A DNA stretch of 64,000 nt, from assembly GCF_023913515.1 (NCBI RefSeq), contig NZ_CP099391.1, forward strand, positions 434,001-498,000, read 5' to 3'. The stretch is from Natronococcus sp. CG52 (GTDB lineage Archaea; Halobacteriota; Halobacteria; Halobacteriales; Natrialbaceae). The translations under genes and the position numbers were made by a program. Positions 8,328 to 16,511 of the stretch are shown one piece after another. How positions within the stretch are numbered: position 1 is the stretch's first letter; every line of letters begins with the position of its first letter. The notes under the pieces are model-generated. The model was not told where the DNA came from and did not search any database. It saw nothing but the letters and a program-made list of their open reading frames with translations.

Positions 8328-9803
8328 TCAGAACGGGTAATCCCGCGGCTCGCGCTGGACCGAGATCCACTTCGTCGTCGTCAGTTCGTCGAGGATCGAC
8401 TCGCCGTTGTACCGACCCAGCCCGGACTGTTTCATCCCGCCGAAGGGGACGTGCGGTTCGTCGTTGATCGGCTGATCGTTGATGTGGATCATGCCCGTCT
8501 CGATCCCGTCGGCGATCGTCCGGGCCTGCTCTATATCCTCGCTGTGGACCGATCCCGACAGCCCGTGGATCGTGTCGTTGGCCAGCTCGATCGCCTCCTC
8601 GTCGCTCGAGTACGGGATCACGGGGGCGATCGGACCAAAGTGCTCGTTACAGGCGGCGGCCATGTCGTTGTCGGCGTCGGAGATCACCGTCGGCTCGACG
8701 ACGAGGCCGTCCGCCTCGCCGCCGGTCTCGAGCGTCGCGCCCGCGTCGAGGGTGTCCTCGACGAACTCGAGCATCGTATCGCGCTGGGTCTCGTCGATGA
8801 CCGGCCCGATGACCGTGTCGCCGTCCTTCGGATCGCCGATCGGCAGGTTCGCCGCTCGCTCGGTCAGCGTCCCGACGTAGTCGTCGTACAGCGACTCGTG
8901 GACCAGGTGGCGGTTGATCGAGATGCAGGCCTGCCCCTGGTGAAGAAAGGAGCCGAAGACGCCGCCGTCGACGGCTCGCTCGAGGTCCGCGTTCTCGGTG
9001 ACGACGTGAACGTTGTTGCCGCCGAGTTCGAGGGCGGGCAGCGCGCAGTTGCCGGCGGCCTGCTTCGCGACCCGCTGGCCGATCTCGGTCGAACCGGTGA
9101 AGGCGAGCACCCGCGGAATCTCGTGGTCGGCCATCGAGTCGCCGATCTCGGAGCCGCGACCGGGAACGACGCCGAGTAGTCCCTCGGGAACGCCGGCCTC
9201 TTCGAAGATGCGCGCGAGCAGTAGCCCGCCGGTGAGCGGCGTGTTCGAGGCGGGTTTGAGCACGACCCCGTTTCCGGCCGCGAGGGCGGGTGCGACGGCT
9301 CGCATCGACAGGTGGAACGGGAAGTTCCACGGCGAAATGACGCCGACGACGCCCGCCGGGACGCGCTCGACGACGTTCTCCTTGCCGGGGACGATCGACT
9401 CCGCGTGCTGGCCCTTCATCCGGAAGGGGTAGCTCGCGGCCTCCTGCATCATCCCGCGAGCGGTCTGGATCTCGGCGTCGCTCTTGACTTCCGTGCTGCC
9501 GGACTCGAGGGCGAGCAACTCGACGATCTCCTCGCGGTGCCCGCGGACGAACTCGAGGGCGGCCGTGACGAGTCCGGCCCGTCGCTGCGGCGGCTGTCGT
9601 GCCCACGACTCCTGGGCCTCGCGGGCCGCCTCGTACGCTTTGTCGACGTCGTCTGGCGTCCCCGCGGGGACGGTCGCGATCTCCTCGCGGGTGTAGGGGT
9701 TCTCCACTGCGATCGACTCCCGGTCGCCGGGGCCGGTCCACTCGCCGCCGAGATACAGGGCGTTCCAGCCCGAGTCGGGCGTCAGCGGAAGCTCGTCGGT
9801 CAT
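8328..9803 (-). CDS. NAD(P)-dependent aldehyde dehydrogenase
   Basis: 491 aa from ATG 9803 (MTDELPLTPDSGWNALYLGG), the normal length for the ALDH superfamily. It oxidises an aldehyde to the acid with NAD(P)+. Landmarks are SPWNFPFHLSMRA (catalytic Asn near 160), the cofactor motif AFTGSTEIGQ near 235, the general base in LELGGNN (Glu near 259), and the nucleophile in HQGQACISINRH (Cys near 293). PFGGMKQSGLGR marks the C-terminal end. The profile is closest to the benzaldehyde/vanillin or succinate-semialdehyde type of haloarchaeal ALDHs, but the substrate is not determined by the sequence. A frame upstream to 9854 adds only non-conserved residues. Confidence 0.93.
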   Translation of the reverse strand: MTDELPLTPDSGWNALYLGGEWTGPGDRESIAVENPYTREEIATVPAGTPDDVDKAYEAAREAQESWARQPPQRRAGLVTAALEFVRGHREEIVELLALESGSTEVKSDAEIQTARGMMQEAASYPFRMKGQHAESIVPGKENVVERVPAGVVGVISPWNFPFHLSMRAVAPALAAGNGVVLKPASNTPLTGGLLLARIFEEAGVPEGLLGVVPGRGSEIGDSMADHEIPRVLAFTGSTEIGQRVAKQAAGNCALPALELGGNNVHVVTENADLERAVDGGVFGSFLHQGQACISINRHLVHESLYDDYVGTLTERAANLPIGDPKDGDTVIGPVIDETQRDTMLEFVEDTLDAGATLETGGEADGLVVEPTVISDADNDMAAACNEHFGPIAPVIPYSSDEEAIELANDTIHGLSGSVHSEDIEQARTIADGIETGMIHINDQPINDEPHVPFGGMKQSGLGRYNGESILDELTTTKWISVQREPRDYPF

Positions 9804-9908
9804 ACGGAGACGGTACTCCGGTGGCGCGAATAAGAAACACACGTGCACTTGCAACGACCCTCGCGGATTGGGAGTGCGCTGCTCTTTCGAGCGGTTCGCG
9901 GCCGGTCT

Positions 9909-10598
9909 TCAGTCGTCGGTCACCGACGCGTCCGGCTTCGCCTCGACGATGTACTCGGGCGGCACGCGATCGGTCGTGTACGTCTTGGTCCCCCGCTTCG
10001 CGATCCGATCGCCGTCCGCGAGCATTCCGGCCGCGTCGATGATGAGAATAATCGGGTTGCTCGTGTGCCGGTTCGCGACGCGGCGCGCCTCCTCGCGGCT
10101 CTCCGAGAGGTGGACGTGCTGGCGGGACATCGGCTGCAGACCGTCCTCGAGGATCGACGCCACGTTCTCCGGCGCGGTTCCGTGATACAACTCGCCCGGG
10201 ACCGGCGTATCCGTCGGCTCGAGCGAAACGTCGACGGAGTGACCGTAGGCGGCCCGGACGAGCTCGTCCGACTCGTCGGCCGACGCGTTCCCGGCGGTCC
10301 GCTCGAACCGCCCCTTCGGATCGGTCGCGATCACCGCCGCGACGTGCTCGGCGGTCGCCCACTCGTACGTCCGTTCGACCGCTTCGACGAGTGCGCCGTA
10401 GCCCGTCCAGCCCCGGTCGTCGAGCGCGAGACCGGCGTCGCCGGGGAAGTGTCGGAGCGCGCCGCTCGCGAACTTCGAGAGTCGGCGCCGTCGATCGCCC
10501 GAGAGGAGCACCGTCCCGCGTGCGTCACAGAAGGGACACACCCCGCTGTCGGTCGCGAATACGCCGTGGTCGTCGCATATGCGAATTGGCTCCGTCAC
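9909..10598 (-). CDS. kptA: RNA 2'-phosphotransferase (Tpt1/KptA) with N-terminal zinc-ribbon-like extension
   Basis: 229 aa from a GTG at 10598; the nearby ATG is out of frame. The KptA core shows LSKFASGALRHFPGDAGL, DRGWTGYGALVEAV, TDPKGRFE, the YGHS motif, LYHGTAPENVASILEDGL and MSRQHVHLSES. These are the blocks carrying the Arg-His-Arg-Arg catalytic residues that transfer a 2'-phosphate from RNA to NAD+. The first 30 residues hold CDDHGVF and CPFCDARG, a Cys/His cluster that probably binds zinc, in front of the standard domain. In eukaryotes the enzyme removes the 2'-phosphate left by tRNA splicing; the archaeal role is unclear. It lies next to the nad operon, on the same strand, with a 69-base gap. 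Confidence 0.9.
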   Translation of the reverse strand: MTEPIRICDDHGVFATDSGVCPFCDARGTVLLSGDRRRRLSKFASGALRHFPGDAGLALDDRGWTGYGALVEAVERTYEWATAEHVAAVIATDPKGRFERTAGNASADESDELVRAAYGHSVDVSLEPTDTPVPGELYHGTAPENVASILEDGLQPMSRQHVHLSESREEARRVANRHTSNPIILIIDAAGMLADGDRIAKRGTKTYTTDRVPPEYIVEAKPDASVTDD

Positions 10599-10667
10599 GG
10601 CAGTCAGTGATCGCTCGAGGAAGAAAAGTTCGAACGGTGACTGCGCAGCCCGGATCCGCGCGGTTTG

Positions 10668-11483
10668 TTACCCGCCGGTCCGGAACGACAGATCGAGCGA
10701 CGGGGCCGAGTGCGTCAGCGATCCCATCGAGATTACGTCGACGCCGGTCGCGGCGTAGTCGGCGACGGTCTCGAGCGCGATCCCGCCGCTCGCTTCCGCC
10801 AGCACGTTCTCGTAGTCGGCGAGCAGGTCGACGGCGGCCGCCGTCTCTTCGGGTGTCATGTTGTCGAGCAAGACGATATCCGCGCCGGCGTCGGCCGCCC
10901 GCGGGGCGTCCTCGACCGCCTCCACCTCCACGTCGAGTTTCGTCGCGAACGAGGTCCGCTCGCGGAACTGCGAAACAGCGCCCTCGAGCCCCAGTTCGGC
11001 CACGTGGTTGTCCTTCACCATCACCATGTGCGAGAGGTCGAGCCGGTGGGTGTCGCCCCCGCCGGCGACGACGGCGCGTTTCTCGAGGCCGCGCAGGCCG
11101 GGCGTGGTCTTCCTGGTCGCGGCGATCCGCACGTAATCCGATTCCGCTCTGGCTGCATCAACTGCCGCTCGCGTCCGGGTCGCGATCCCCGACGCGTGCC
11201 CGACCAGATTCACGGCGACGCGTTCGCCCCGGAGCACCTCGCGTGCCGGTCCCTCGACGCGGAGGACCTCGTCTCCGGGGTCGACGGCGGTTCCGGCCTC
11301 GAGCGTCTCGAGGACGTCCGCGCCGAGATAGTCGAAGACGGCGCTCGCGGCCTCGAGTCCGGCGGCGACGCCGGACTCCTTCGCAACGAGTCGACCGGCC
11401 GTCTCGCCGGGAACCTGGTTCGTGACGTCGTGGTGGCCGACGTCCTCCCGAAGCCAGCGTTCGATCTGTGAGTTCGTGATCAT
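10668..11483 (-). CDS. nadC: Nicotinate-nucleotide pyrophosphorylase (carboxylating), quinolinate phosphoribosyltransferase
   Basis: 271 aa. NadC converts quinolinate and PRPP to nicotinate mononucleotide with loss of CO2. Visible landmarks are LREDVGHHDVTNQ at the N-terminus, NLVGHASGIATRTR, RIAATRKTTPGLRGLEK, and GGGDTHRLDLSHMVMVKDNH carrying substrate-binding His/Lys residues. VEVEAVEDAPRAADAGADIV and LEASGGI-like AEASGGIALETV follow near the C-terminus. The ATG at 11483 lies 6 bases after the nadB stop, so it is the last gene of a nadA-nadB-nadC operon. Length and motifs are standard. Confidence 0.96.
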   Translation of the reverse strand: MITNSQIERWLREDVGHHDVTNQVPGETAGRLVAKESGVAAGLEAASAVFDYLGADVLETLEAGTAVDPGDEVLRVEGPAREVLRGERVAVNLVGHASGIATRTRAAVDAARAESDYVRIAATRKTTPGLRGLEKRAVVAGGGDTHRLDLSHMVMVKDNHVAELGLEGAVSQFRERTSFATKLDVEVEAVEDAPRAADAGADIVLLDNMTPEETAAAVDLLADYENVLAEASGGIALETVADYAATGVDVISMGSLTHSAPSLDLSFRTGG

Positions 11484-11489
11484 GGCTGC

Positions 11490-13004
11490 TCAGTCGTCCA
11501 CCGCGGATTCGATCGTCGTCTCGTCCGTCACGAGGTGGTGACAGCCCCGCGACTCGGCGTTCTCGCTCGCCGCCCGCGCGATCAACAGCGCGGTGACGCT
11601 GGCGTTTCGAAGTTCGTAGAGGTCGCGAGCCGTCCGCGTCCGGGTGTAGGCGTCGACCTCGCCCTTGAGTCGGCGAAGGACGGCGCTCGCGCGGGCGATT
11701 TCGTCCGGGTCGCGCTCGAGGCCCAGGTACTCGTCCATCGTCCGCCGGAGGCGAGTGAACTTCTCGGCGGCGAAGCGCTCGGGCAGATCGGGGTCGCTGT
11801 CGCGGAGTTCGGGTGCGTCGACGACCTCGGGTTCCGCTCCGACGGCATCCTCGCCGGCGCGCAGCCCCCAGACGAGGCCCTCGAGCAGGCTCGTACTGGC
11901 GAGTCGGTTCGCGCCGTGGACGCCCGTCCGGGCGCACTCGCCGACGGCGTAGAGTCGGTCGAGCGAGGTGCGCCCGTTCTCGTCGACGTCAATCCCGCCG
12001 CACAGGAAGTGCTCGCAGGGGGCGACCGGGATCTCGTCGGTCTCGATGCCCCGATCACGGCACTTCTCGGCGATGGCGGGGTACTCGTCGTCGAACTCGA
12101 GCGGACTGACGTCCAGGACGACTTCGCCGGTCGCCTCGCGTTCGGCGCCAACGGCGCGGGCGACGACGTCCCGCGGGGCGAGGTCGCCCTGCGGGTGGTA
12201 CTCCTCCATGAACCGTTCACCGTTGCCGTTGCGGAGCACTGCGCCCTCTCCGCGCAGCGCTTCCGAGAGCAGGAACGGATCGTCGCCTGCATAGGCCGTC
12301 GGGTGAAACTGAACGTACTCCACGTCCGCCACGTTCGCTCCCGCGAGCGCGGCCATGGCGATCCCGTCGCCGGTCGCGTCGTCGGGGTTGGTCGAGCGCG
12401 TGTAGAGCGCGCCGATCCCACCGGTCGCGAGGATCGTCGTACCGGCGAAGACGGGATGCCCACTCGTTTCCTCGTCACTGACGATACCGTGGACGCGTCC
12501 CTCGTGCGTAACGAGGTCGAGCGCGGCGGTACCCTGTCTCACCTCGATGCGTTCGTGGTCGTCGACGTAGTTCAGGAACGGCCGCAGGATGTGGGTGCCC
12601 GTTGCGGCGTCGACGTGGAGGATGCGGAACTCGGAGTGGGCCGCCTCCCGCGTGTAGTCGAACTCGCCGTCGACAGTCTCGTCGAACTCGATCCCGAGCG
12701 CGTCGAGCAGGACGTCCTCGACCGCGTCGTCGGCGTTTTCGACGAGCACGTCGACTGCCTCGGGGTCTGCAGTGCCGTCGCTGGCCTCGAGGACGTCCCG
12801 TTTGAGACTCGCCGGATCGTCGCGAGTCGTCGAAATCCCGCCCTGTGCCCAGTCGGTGCTGGCGTCGCCGGGTTTCGTGGCTTTCGTCAGCAAGAGCACG
12901 TCGGCTCCCTCGCGCGCCGCTGCGAGAGCGGCCGCACAGCCCGCGATGCCGCTGCCGACGACGAGGACGTCCGCCGTTTCCGGAGTAGTGGCTGTTTCGG
13001 TCAT
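11490..13004 (-). CDS. nadB: L-aspartate oxidase
   Basis: 504 aa flavoprotein that oxidises L-aspartate to iminoaspartate, the substrate of NadA. The N-terminal FAD Rossmann motif is DVLVVGSGIAGCAAALAA, followed by TDWAQGGI, RILHVDAATGTHI, ILATGGIGALYTRSTNP, EYVQFHPTAY, GEGAVLRNGNGERFM and CEHFLCGGIDVDENGRTS near residue 340. All are typical of the succinate dehydrogenase/NadB flavoprotein group. The C-terminal helical domain is complete. The start lies 9 bases after nadA ends; nadC follows within 6 bases, so expression is coupled. Confidence 0.96.
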   Translation of the reverse strand: MTETATTPETADVLVVGSGIAGCAAALAAAREGADVLLLTKATKPGDASTDWAQGGISTTRDDPASLKRDVLEASDGTADPEAVDVLVENADDAVEDVLLDALGIEFDETVDGEFDYTREAAHSEFRILHVDAATGTHILRPFLNYVDDHERIEVRQGTAALDLVTHEGRVHGIVSDEETSGHPVFAGTTILATGGIGALYTRSTNPDDATGDGIAMAALAGANVADVEYVQFHPTAYAGDDPFLLSEALRGEGAVLRNGNGERFMEEYHPQGDLAPRDVVARAVGAEREATGEVVLDVSPLEFDDEYPAIAEKCRDRGIETDEIPVAPCEHFLCGGIDVDENGRTSLDRLYAVGECARTGVHGANRLASTSLLEGLVWGLRAGEDAVGAEPEVVDAPELRDSDPDLPERFAAEKFTRLRRTMDEYLGLERDPDEIARASAVLRRLKGEVDAYTRTRTARDLYELRNASVTALLIARAASENAESRGCHHLVTDETTIESAVDD

Positions 13005-13013
13005 ACTTCTCGA

Positions 13014-14147
13014 TTATATCTCGAGCATGCGGTCGAGGGCGACGCCCGCGAGTTCCTTCTCCTCGGGTGCGACCTCGATCACGTTGCGTTCGCGACCCGC
13101 GACGAGTTCCTCGAGCACCCAGGTGAGGTAGTTGGGGTCGATCTGGCGCATGGCGTTGCAGTCCATGCAGGCGTCGCCACAGAGCGGGAGGACGTTCACC
13201 TCGGGGTGCCAGCGCTGGAGGTGGTTCGTGAGGTGGATCTCGGTCCCGACGGCCCACGTGTCGCCGGGATCGGCGTTCTCGACTGTCTCACAGATCGCCG
13301 CGGTACTCCCCGCTCTGTCGGCGGCCTCGACGACCTCGCGGCGGCACTCGGGGTGGACGATAACGTTCGCGCCCTCGTGGTCGGCCCGAACCCGGTCGAT
13401 GTGATCCACGCGGAACCGCTCGTGGACCTGGCAGTAGCCGTCCCAGAGGATGATGTCGCTCTCGGCGACCTCGTCGGCGTCTTTTCCGTCGGGATCCCAC
13501 GGATCCCACTCGGCGATCCGGTCTTCCATACCCAGCCGGTGAGACGTATTCTCCCCGAGGTGCTTGTCCGGCAAGAAGAGGACCTTGTCGCCCCGTTCGA
13601 AGGCGTACTCGAAGGCTCTGTGGGCGTTCGACGACGTGCAGACGAGTCCGCCCTGGCTCGCACAGAAGGCCTTCAGGTCCGCGTAGGAGTTCATGTAGGT
13701 GATCGGGATGATCTCGGCGCCGGGAGCGACCGCGGTGATCTCCGCCCACGCGCTGTCGACCTGGAGCGCCTCGGCCATCCCCGCCATCGGGCAGGAGGCC
13801 TCCATACTCGGGAGGATGACGGTCTGGTCGTCGTCGGTGATGATGTCCGCGCTCTCGGCCATGAACGTGACGCCGCCGAAGATCACGTACTCGGCATCCG
13901 CGCTGGCGGCTTCCTTCGAAAGCTGGTAGGAGTCACCGACGAAGTCGGCGTGCTCGACGATCTCTCGCCGCTGGTAGTTGTGCCCGAGGATGACGACGTC
14001 GTCGCCGAGGGTCTCGAGCGCGGCCTCGATTCGCTCCGTTCGCTCCGATTCTTCGAGCGTGCGGTATTCGGATGGGAGTTGCTCAAGATTATCGTACTTG
14101 AACAGGCTTAGATCGGTTTCAAGTTCTGTGGTTTGCATCTTCACCAT
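13014..14147 (-). CDS. nadA: Quinolinate synthase
   Basis: 377 aa from ATG 14147. NadA is an oxygen-sensitive [4Fe-4S] enzyme that condenses iminoaspartate with dihydroxyacetone phosphate to quinolinate. Landmarks are ILGHNYQRREIVEHADFVGDS, FGGVTFMAESADII, MEASCPMAGMAEA, YMNSYADLKAFC, VCTSSNA, HPECRREVVEAAD and CGDACMDCNAMRQI. The cysteines in these blocks supply the cluster. A GGTGA stretch five bases before ATG 14147 favours this start. A GTG at 14156 and an ATG at 14138 are also in frame. It is the first gene of the nadABC operon, transcribed away from the Gfo6-like gene. Confidence 0.95.
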   Translation of the reverse strand: MVKMQTTELETDLSLFKYDNLEQLPSEYRTLEESERTERIEAALETLGDDVVILGHNYQRREIVEHADFVGDSYQLSKEAASADAEYVIFGGVTFMAESADIITDDDQTVILPSMEASCPMAGMAEALQVDSAWAEITAVAPGAEIIPITYMNSYADLKAFCASQGGLVCTSSNAHRAFEYAFERGDKVLFLPDKHLGENTSHRLGMEDRIAEWDPWDPDGKDADEVAESDIILWDGYCQVHERFRVDHIDRVRADHEGANVIVHPECRREVVEAADRAGSTAAICETVENADPGDTWAVGTEIHLTNHLQRWHPEVNVLPLCGDACMDCNAMRQIDPNYLTWVLEELVAGRERNVIEVAPEEKELAGVALDRMLEI

Positions 14148-14350
14148 TCGACTCACCCGTGGTTAATAGCATACCATAGCGCACTCTTGAATAACTTTTT
14201 CCTTCGATAGCCGAAGCTGAGTACGCACCACCGGCTGATACAACGGCAGAAAACAACTCGACAGTTGTTCGGCAGCACCGGCAGATCGCGTCGGCGGGAG
14301 TTTGGCGATCGTGGAGTACGCCCTTCTTTCTCTGGAGCGTATCCGTACGT

Positions 14351-15418
14351 ATGCGACTCGAGGACACGTTCGCGGACTTCGCGCGCCGCGACTGGGAACG
14401 CGAATCGGTCGACGGGACGGTTCGGATCGCCGTCGTCGGTACCGGCGGCTTCGCACGCAATCGCGCCCTGCCGGCGATCGCGGACGGGAACTACTGCGAG
14501 ACGACGGTTCTGGTCACGAGCGCACCCGATCGCGCGCGGTCGCTCGCCGAGGTGTTCGGCGCGTCTCACGTGATCGACTACGACGCGTTCGTTGCGGGCG
14601 ACCGCGCCGACGCCTACGACGCAGTTTACGTCGCGACGCCGAACGCCACCCACGGCGAGTACGCGGTCGCCGCGGCCGAGCACGGCAAACACGTCCTCTG
14701 CGAGAAACCGCTCGAGACGACGGTCGAGCGCACCCGCGAGATCATCGACGCCTGTGCGGAGGCCGACGTGACGCTGATGACGGCCTATCGGCTCCGGACC
14801 GAACCGACGGTTCGTCGAACCCGCGAACTCGTCCGGAACGGTGTCATCGGCGAGGTCGTGCAGGTTCACGGCGGGTTCTCGCACCCGCTGCTCGAGCACT
14901 CGGGACCCGACACGTGGCGACTCGACCCCGCTCTCGCCGGCGGCGGCGCGCTGGTCGATCTCGGGGTCTATCCGCTGAACACGATCCGGTATCTGCTCGA
15001 CTGCGACCCGGTGAGCGTCTACGCGACGACGCACTCGAACGGCGAGCCGTTCGAGGCGGTGGACGAACACGTCGCGTTCCAGCTCGAGTTCCCGACGGGC
15101 GCGACGGCCTCGTGTACGGCGAGCTTCGACGCCCACGGGAACAGTCGCCTCGAACTGATCGGCACCGACGGGATGATCTCGATCGCGTCGCCGTTCGGCG
15201 GAGTCGTCCCGCAGGAGATCGTCGTCGAGAGCGGCGACGTCCGCGCGGAGTACACCGGCCCGCCGGTCGACGAGGTCCGCGAGGAGTTCGACTACTTCGG
15301 CTACTGCGTACTCACGGGGACGACGCCCGGACCCGACGGGGAGGACGGACTCACGGACCTGCGCGCCATCGAGGCGGCCTACGAGTCCGCCGAGACGAGA
15401 CGGCGGGTGTCGCTGTAG
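14351..15418 (+). CDS. Gfo/Idh/MocA oxidoreductase, Gfo6 / D-xylose 1-dehydrogenase-like
   Basis: 355 aa. The N-terminal Rossmann domain has VRIAVVGTGGFARN (about residues 22-40). It is followed by VATPNATHGEYAVAAAEHGKHVLCEKPLE, the family signature with the catalytic Lys-Pro. The C-terminal domain starts with MTAYRLRTEPTVRRTREL and holds GGGALVDLGVYPLNTIRYLL. The early RRDWE and CETTVLVTS features resemble haloarchaeal Gfo6, which oxidises D-xylose to xylonolactone with NADP+. That match is from memory, so the xylose assignment is a likely guess. No other xylose-pathway gene is nearby. It converges end-to-end (no gap) with the next gene. Confidence 0.8.
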   Translation: MRLEDTFADFARRDWERESVDGTVRIAVVGTGGFARNRALPAIADGNYCETTVLVTSAPDRARSLAEVFGASHVIDYDAFVAGDRADAYDAVYVATPNATHGEYAVAAAEHGKHVLCEKPLETTVERTREIIDACAEADVTLMTAYRLRTEPTVRRTRELVRNGVIGEVVQVHGGFSHPLLEHSGPDTWRLDPALAGGGALVDLGVYPLNTIRYLLDCDPVSVYATTHSNGEPFEAVDEHVAFQLEFPTGATASCTASFDAHGNSRLELIGTDGMISIASPFGGVVPQEIVVESGDVRAEYTGPPVDEVREEFDYFGYCVLTGTTPGPDGEDGLTDLRAIEAAYESAETRRRVSL

Positions 15419-16396
15419 CTACGCCGTGGGAGCGAGGGCTTCGATCGTCCGCTCCGCAACCTCGTCTGCGGCCGGATCCGGAACCACGACGATCGGGTGA
15501 TCGATCCCCGCCACCCTGACGAGTCGCTCGAGTTGCTCGCGCGCCTCGTCGGGCGTTCCCGCCACGCCCAGGTCGTCGACCATCTCGTCGGTGACTGCGC
15601 TCGCCGCCGCCCCTCGGTCGCCGTCTCGCCACGCTTCGGCGATCCGGCTAGCTTCGTCGGGAAAACGCGTGCCGACCGCCCGGCGGTATCCCTCGCCGCT
15701 GCCGACGTAGTAAGCGAGGTGGCGACGAAGGACGTCGCGGGCCTCCTCGGGGTCCTCGCTGACGGCCGACGGGACGTACGGCGCGACGGTGATCTCGTCC
15801 GGGTCGCGGTCCCGCTCTCGCGCCGCCTCGGCGACGACCTCGAAGGCCTCTTCGAGCCGGGAGAACGGAATATTGTGGGGGATCCAGCCGTCGCAGAGCC
15901 GCCCGACGACCCGGCGGTTTGCCCGCCCGAGCCCTGCGTTGTAGATCGGCGTCGGCGCGTCGAGCGACGGGAAGTCGGCCACCTCGAGCAGTTCGCCATC
16001 GTACGCGACGGGGCCGTCGCCGGCGGTGAACGCCCTGACGAGTTCGATCGTCTCGTGAGCGCGCCGCACGGGCCGGTCGAACGCCATCCCGTGGAGGTCT
16101 TCGATCGCCTTCGGCGTGCTCGTCCCGAGACCGAGCGTGAACCGGCCGTCCGAGACGCGCCGGAGCGAGGCCGCCGTCGACGCGAGCACGGCCGGCGATC
16201 TCGAGTAGACGTTCAGGATCGCCGTCCCGATCCCGATCTCGTCCGTTCTGGCGGCGATCTCGGTCGCCCGGACGACGCCGCTTTCGCCCCAGAGTTCGCC
16301 GAGCCAGACCGCGTCGTAGCCCAGTTCTTCCGCGCGCACGGCGACGTCCGCCTGATCGTCGTCGCCGAATCCCGGTGCGATGAGTCCGACGTTCAT
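15419..16396 (-). CDS. Luciferase-like F420-dependent oxidoreductase (LLM family)
   Basis: 325 aa from ATG 16396 (MNVGLIAPGFGDDDQ). A TIM-barrel luciferase-like fold is indicated by AVRAEELGYDAVWLGELWG, ARTDEIGIGTAILNVYSRSP, LRRVSDGRFTLGLGTSTPKAIE and APTPIYNAGLGRANRRVVGRLCDGW. Members of this group in haloarchaea use reduced F420 or FMN. The archaeal members resemble methylenetetrahydromethanopterin reductase. The substrate is unknown. The stop codon directly abuts the stop of the convergent Gfo6-like gene. An in-frame upstream extension to 16444 lacks family similarity. Confidence 0.85.
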   Translation of the reverse strand: MNVGLIAPGFGDDDQADVAVRAEELGYDAVWLGELWGESGVVRATEIAARTDEIGIGTAILNVYSRSPAVLASTAASLRRVSDGRFTLGLGTSTPKAIEDLHGMAFDRPVRRAHETIELVRAFTAGDGPVAYDGELLEVADFPSLDAPTPIYNAGLGRANRRVVGRLCDGWIPHNIPFSRLEEAFEVVAEAARERDRDPDEITVAPYVPSAVSEDPEEARDVLRRHLAYYVGSGEGYRRAVGTRFPDEASRIAEAWRDGDRGAAASAVTDEMVDDLGVAGTPDEAREQLERLVRVAGIDHPIVVVPDPAADEVAERTIEALAPTA

Positions 16397-16511
16397 GGTT
16401 CTGAATGGTCGGGGGACGACAAAAATTCCGGTGGCGTCTTTCACGAGCCGTCTCGAGCACTCGGCCGGCGGTGCTCACGTCCCGAATCGTCTCTCGAGCG
16501 GCGCGACGGAG

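Noticed and set aside
11535-14111. 858-codon plus-strand open frame across nadB and nadA
   Set aside because: Antisense of the clearly identified nadAB genes; composition is of shadow type and it spans two real gene boundaries.
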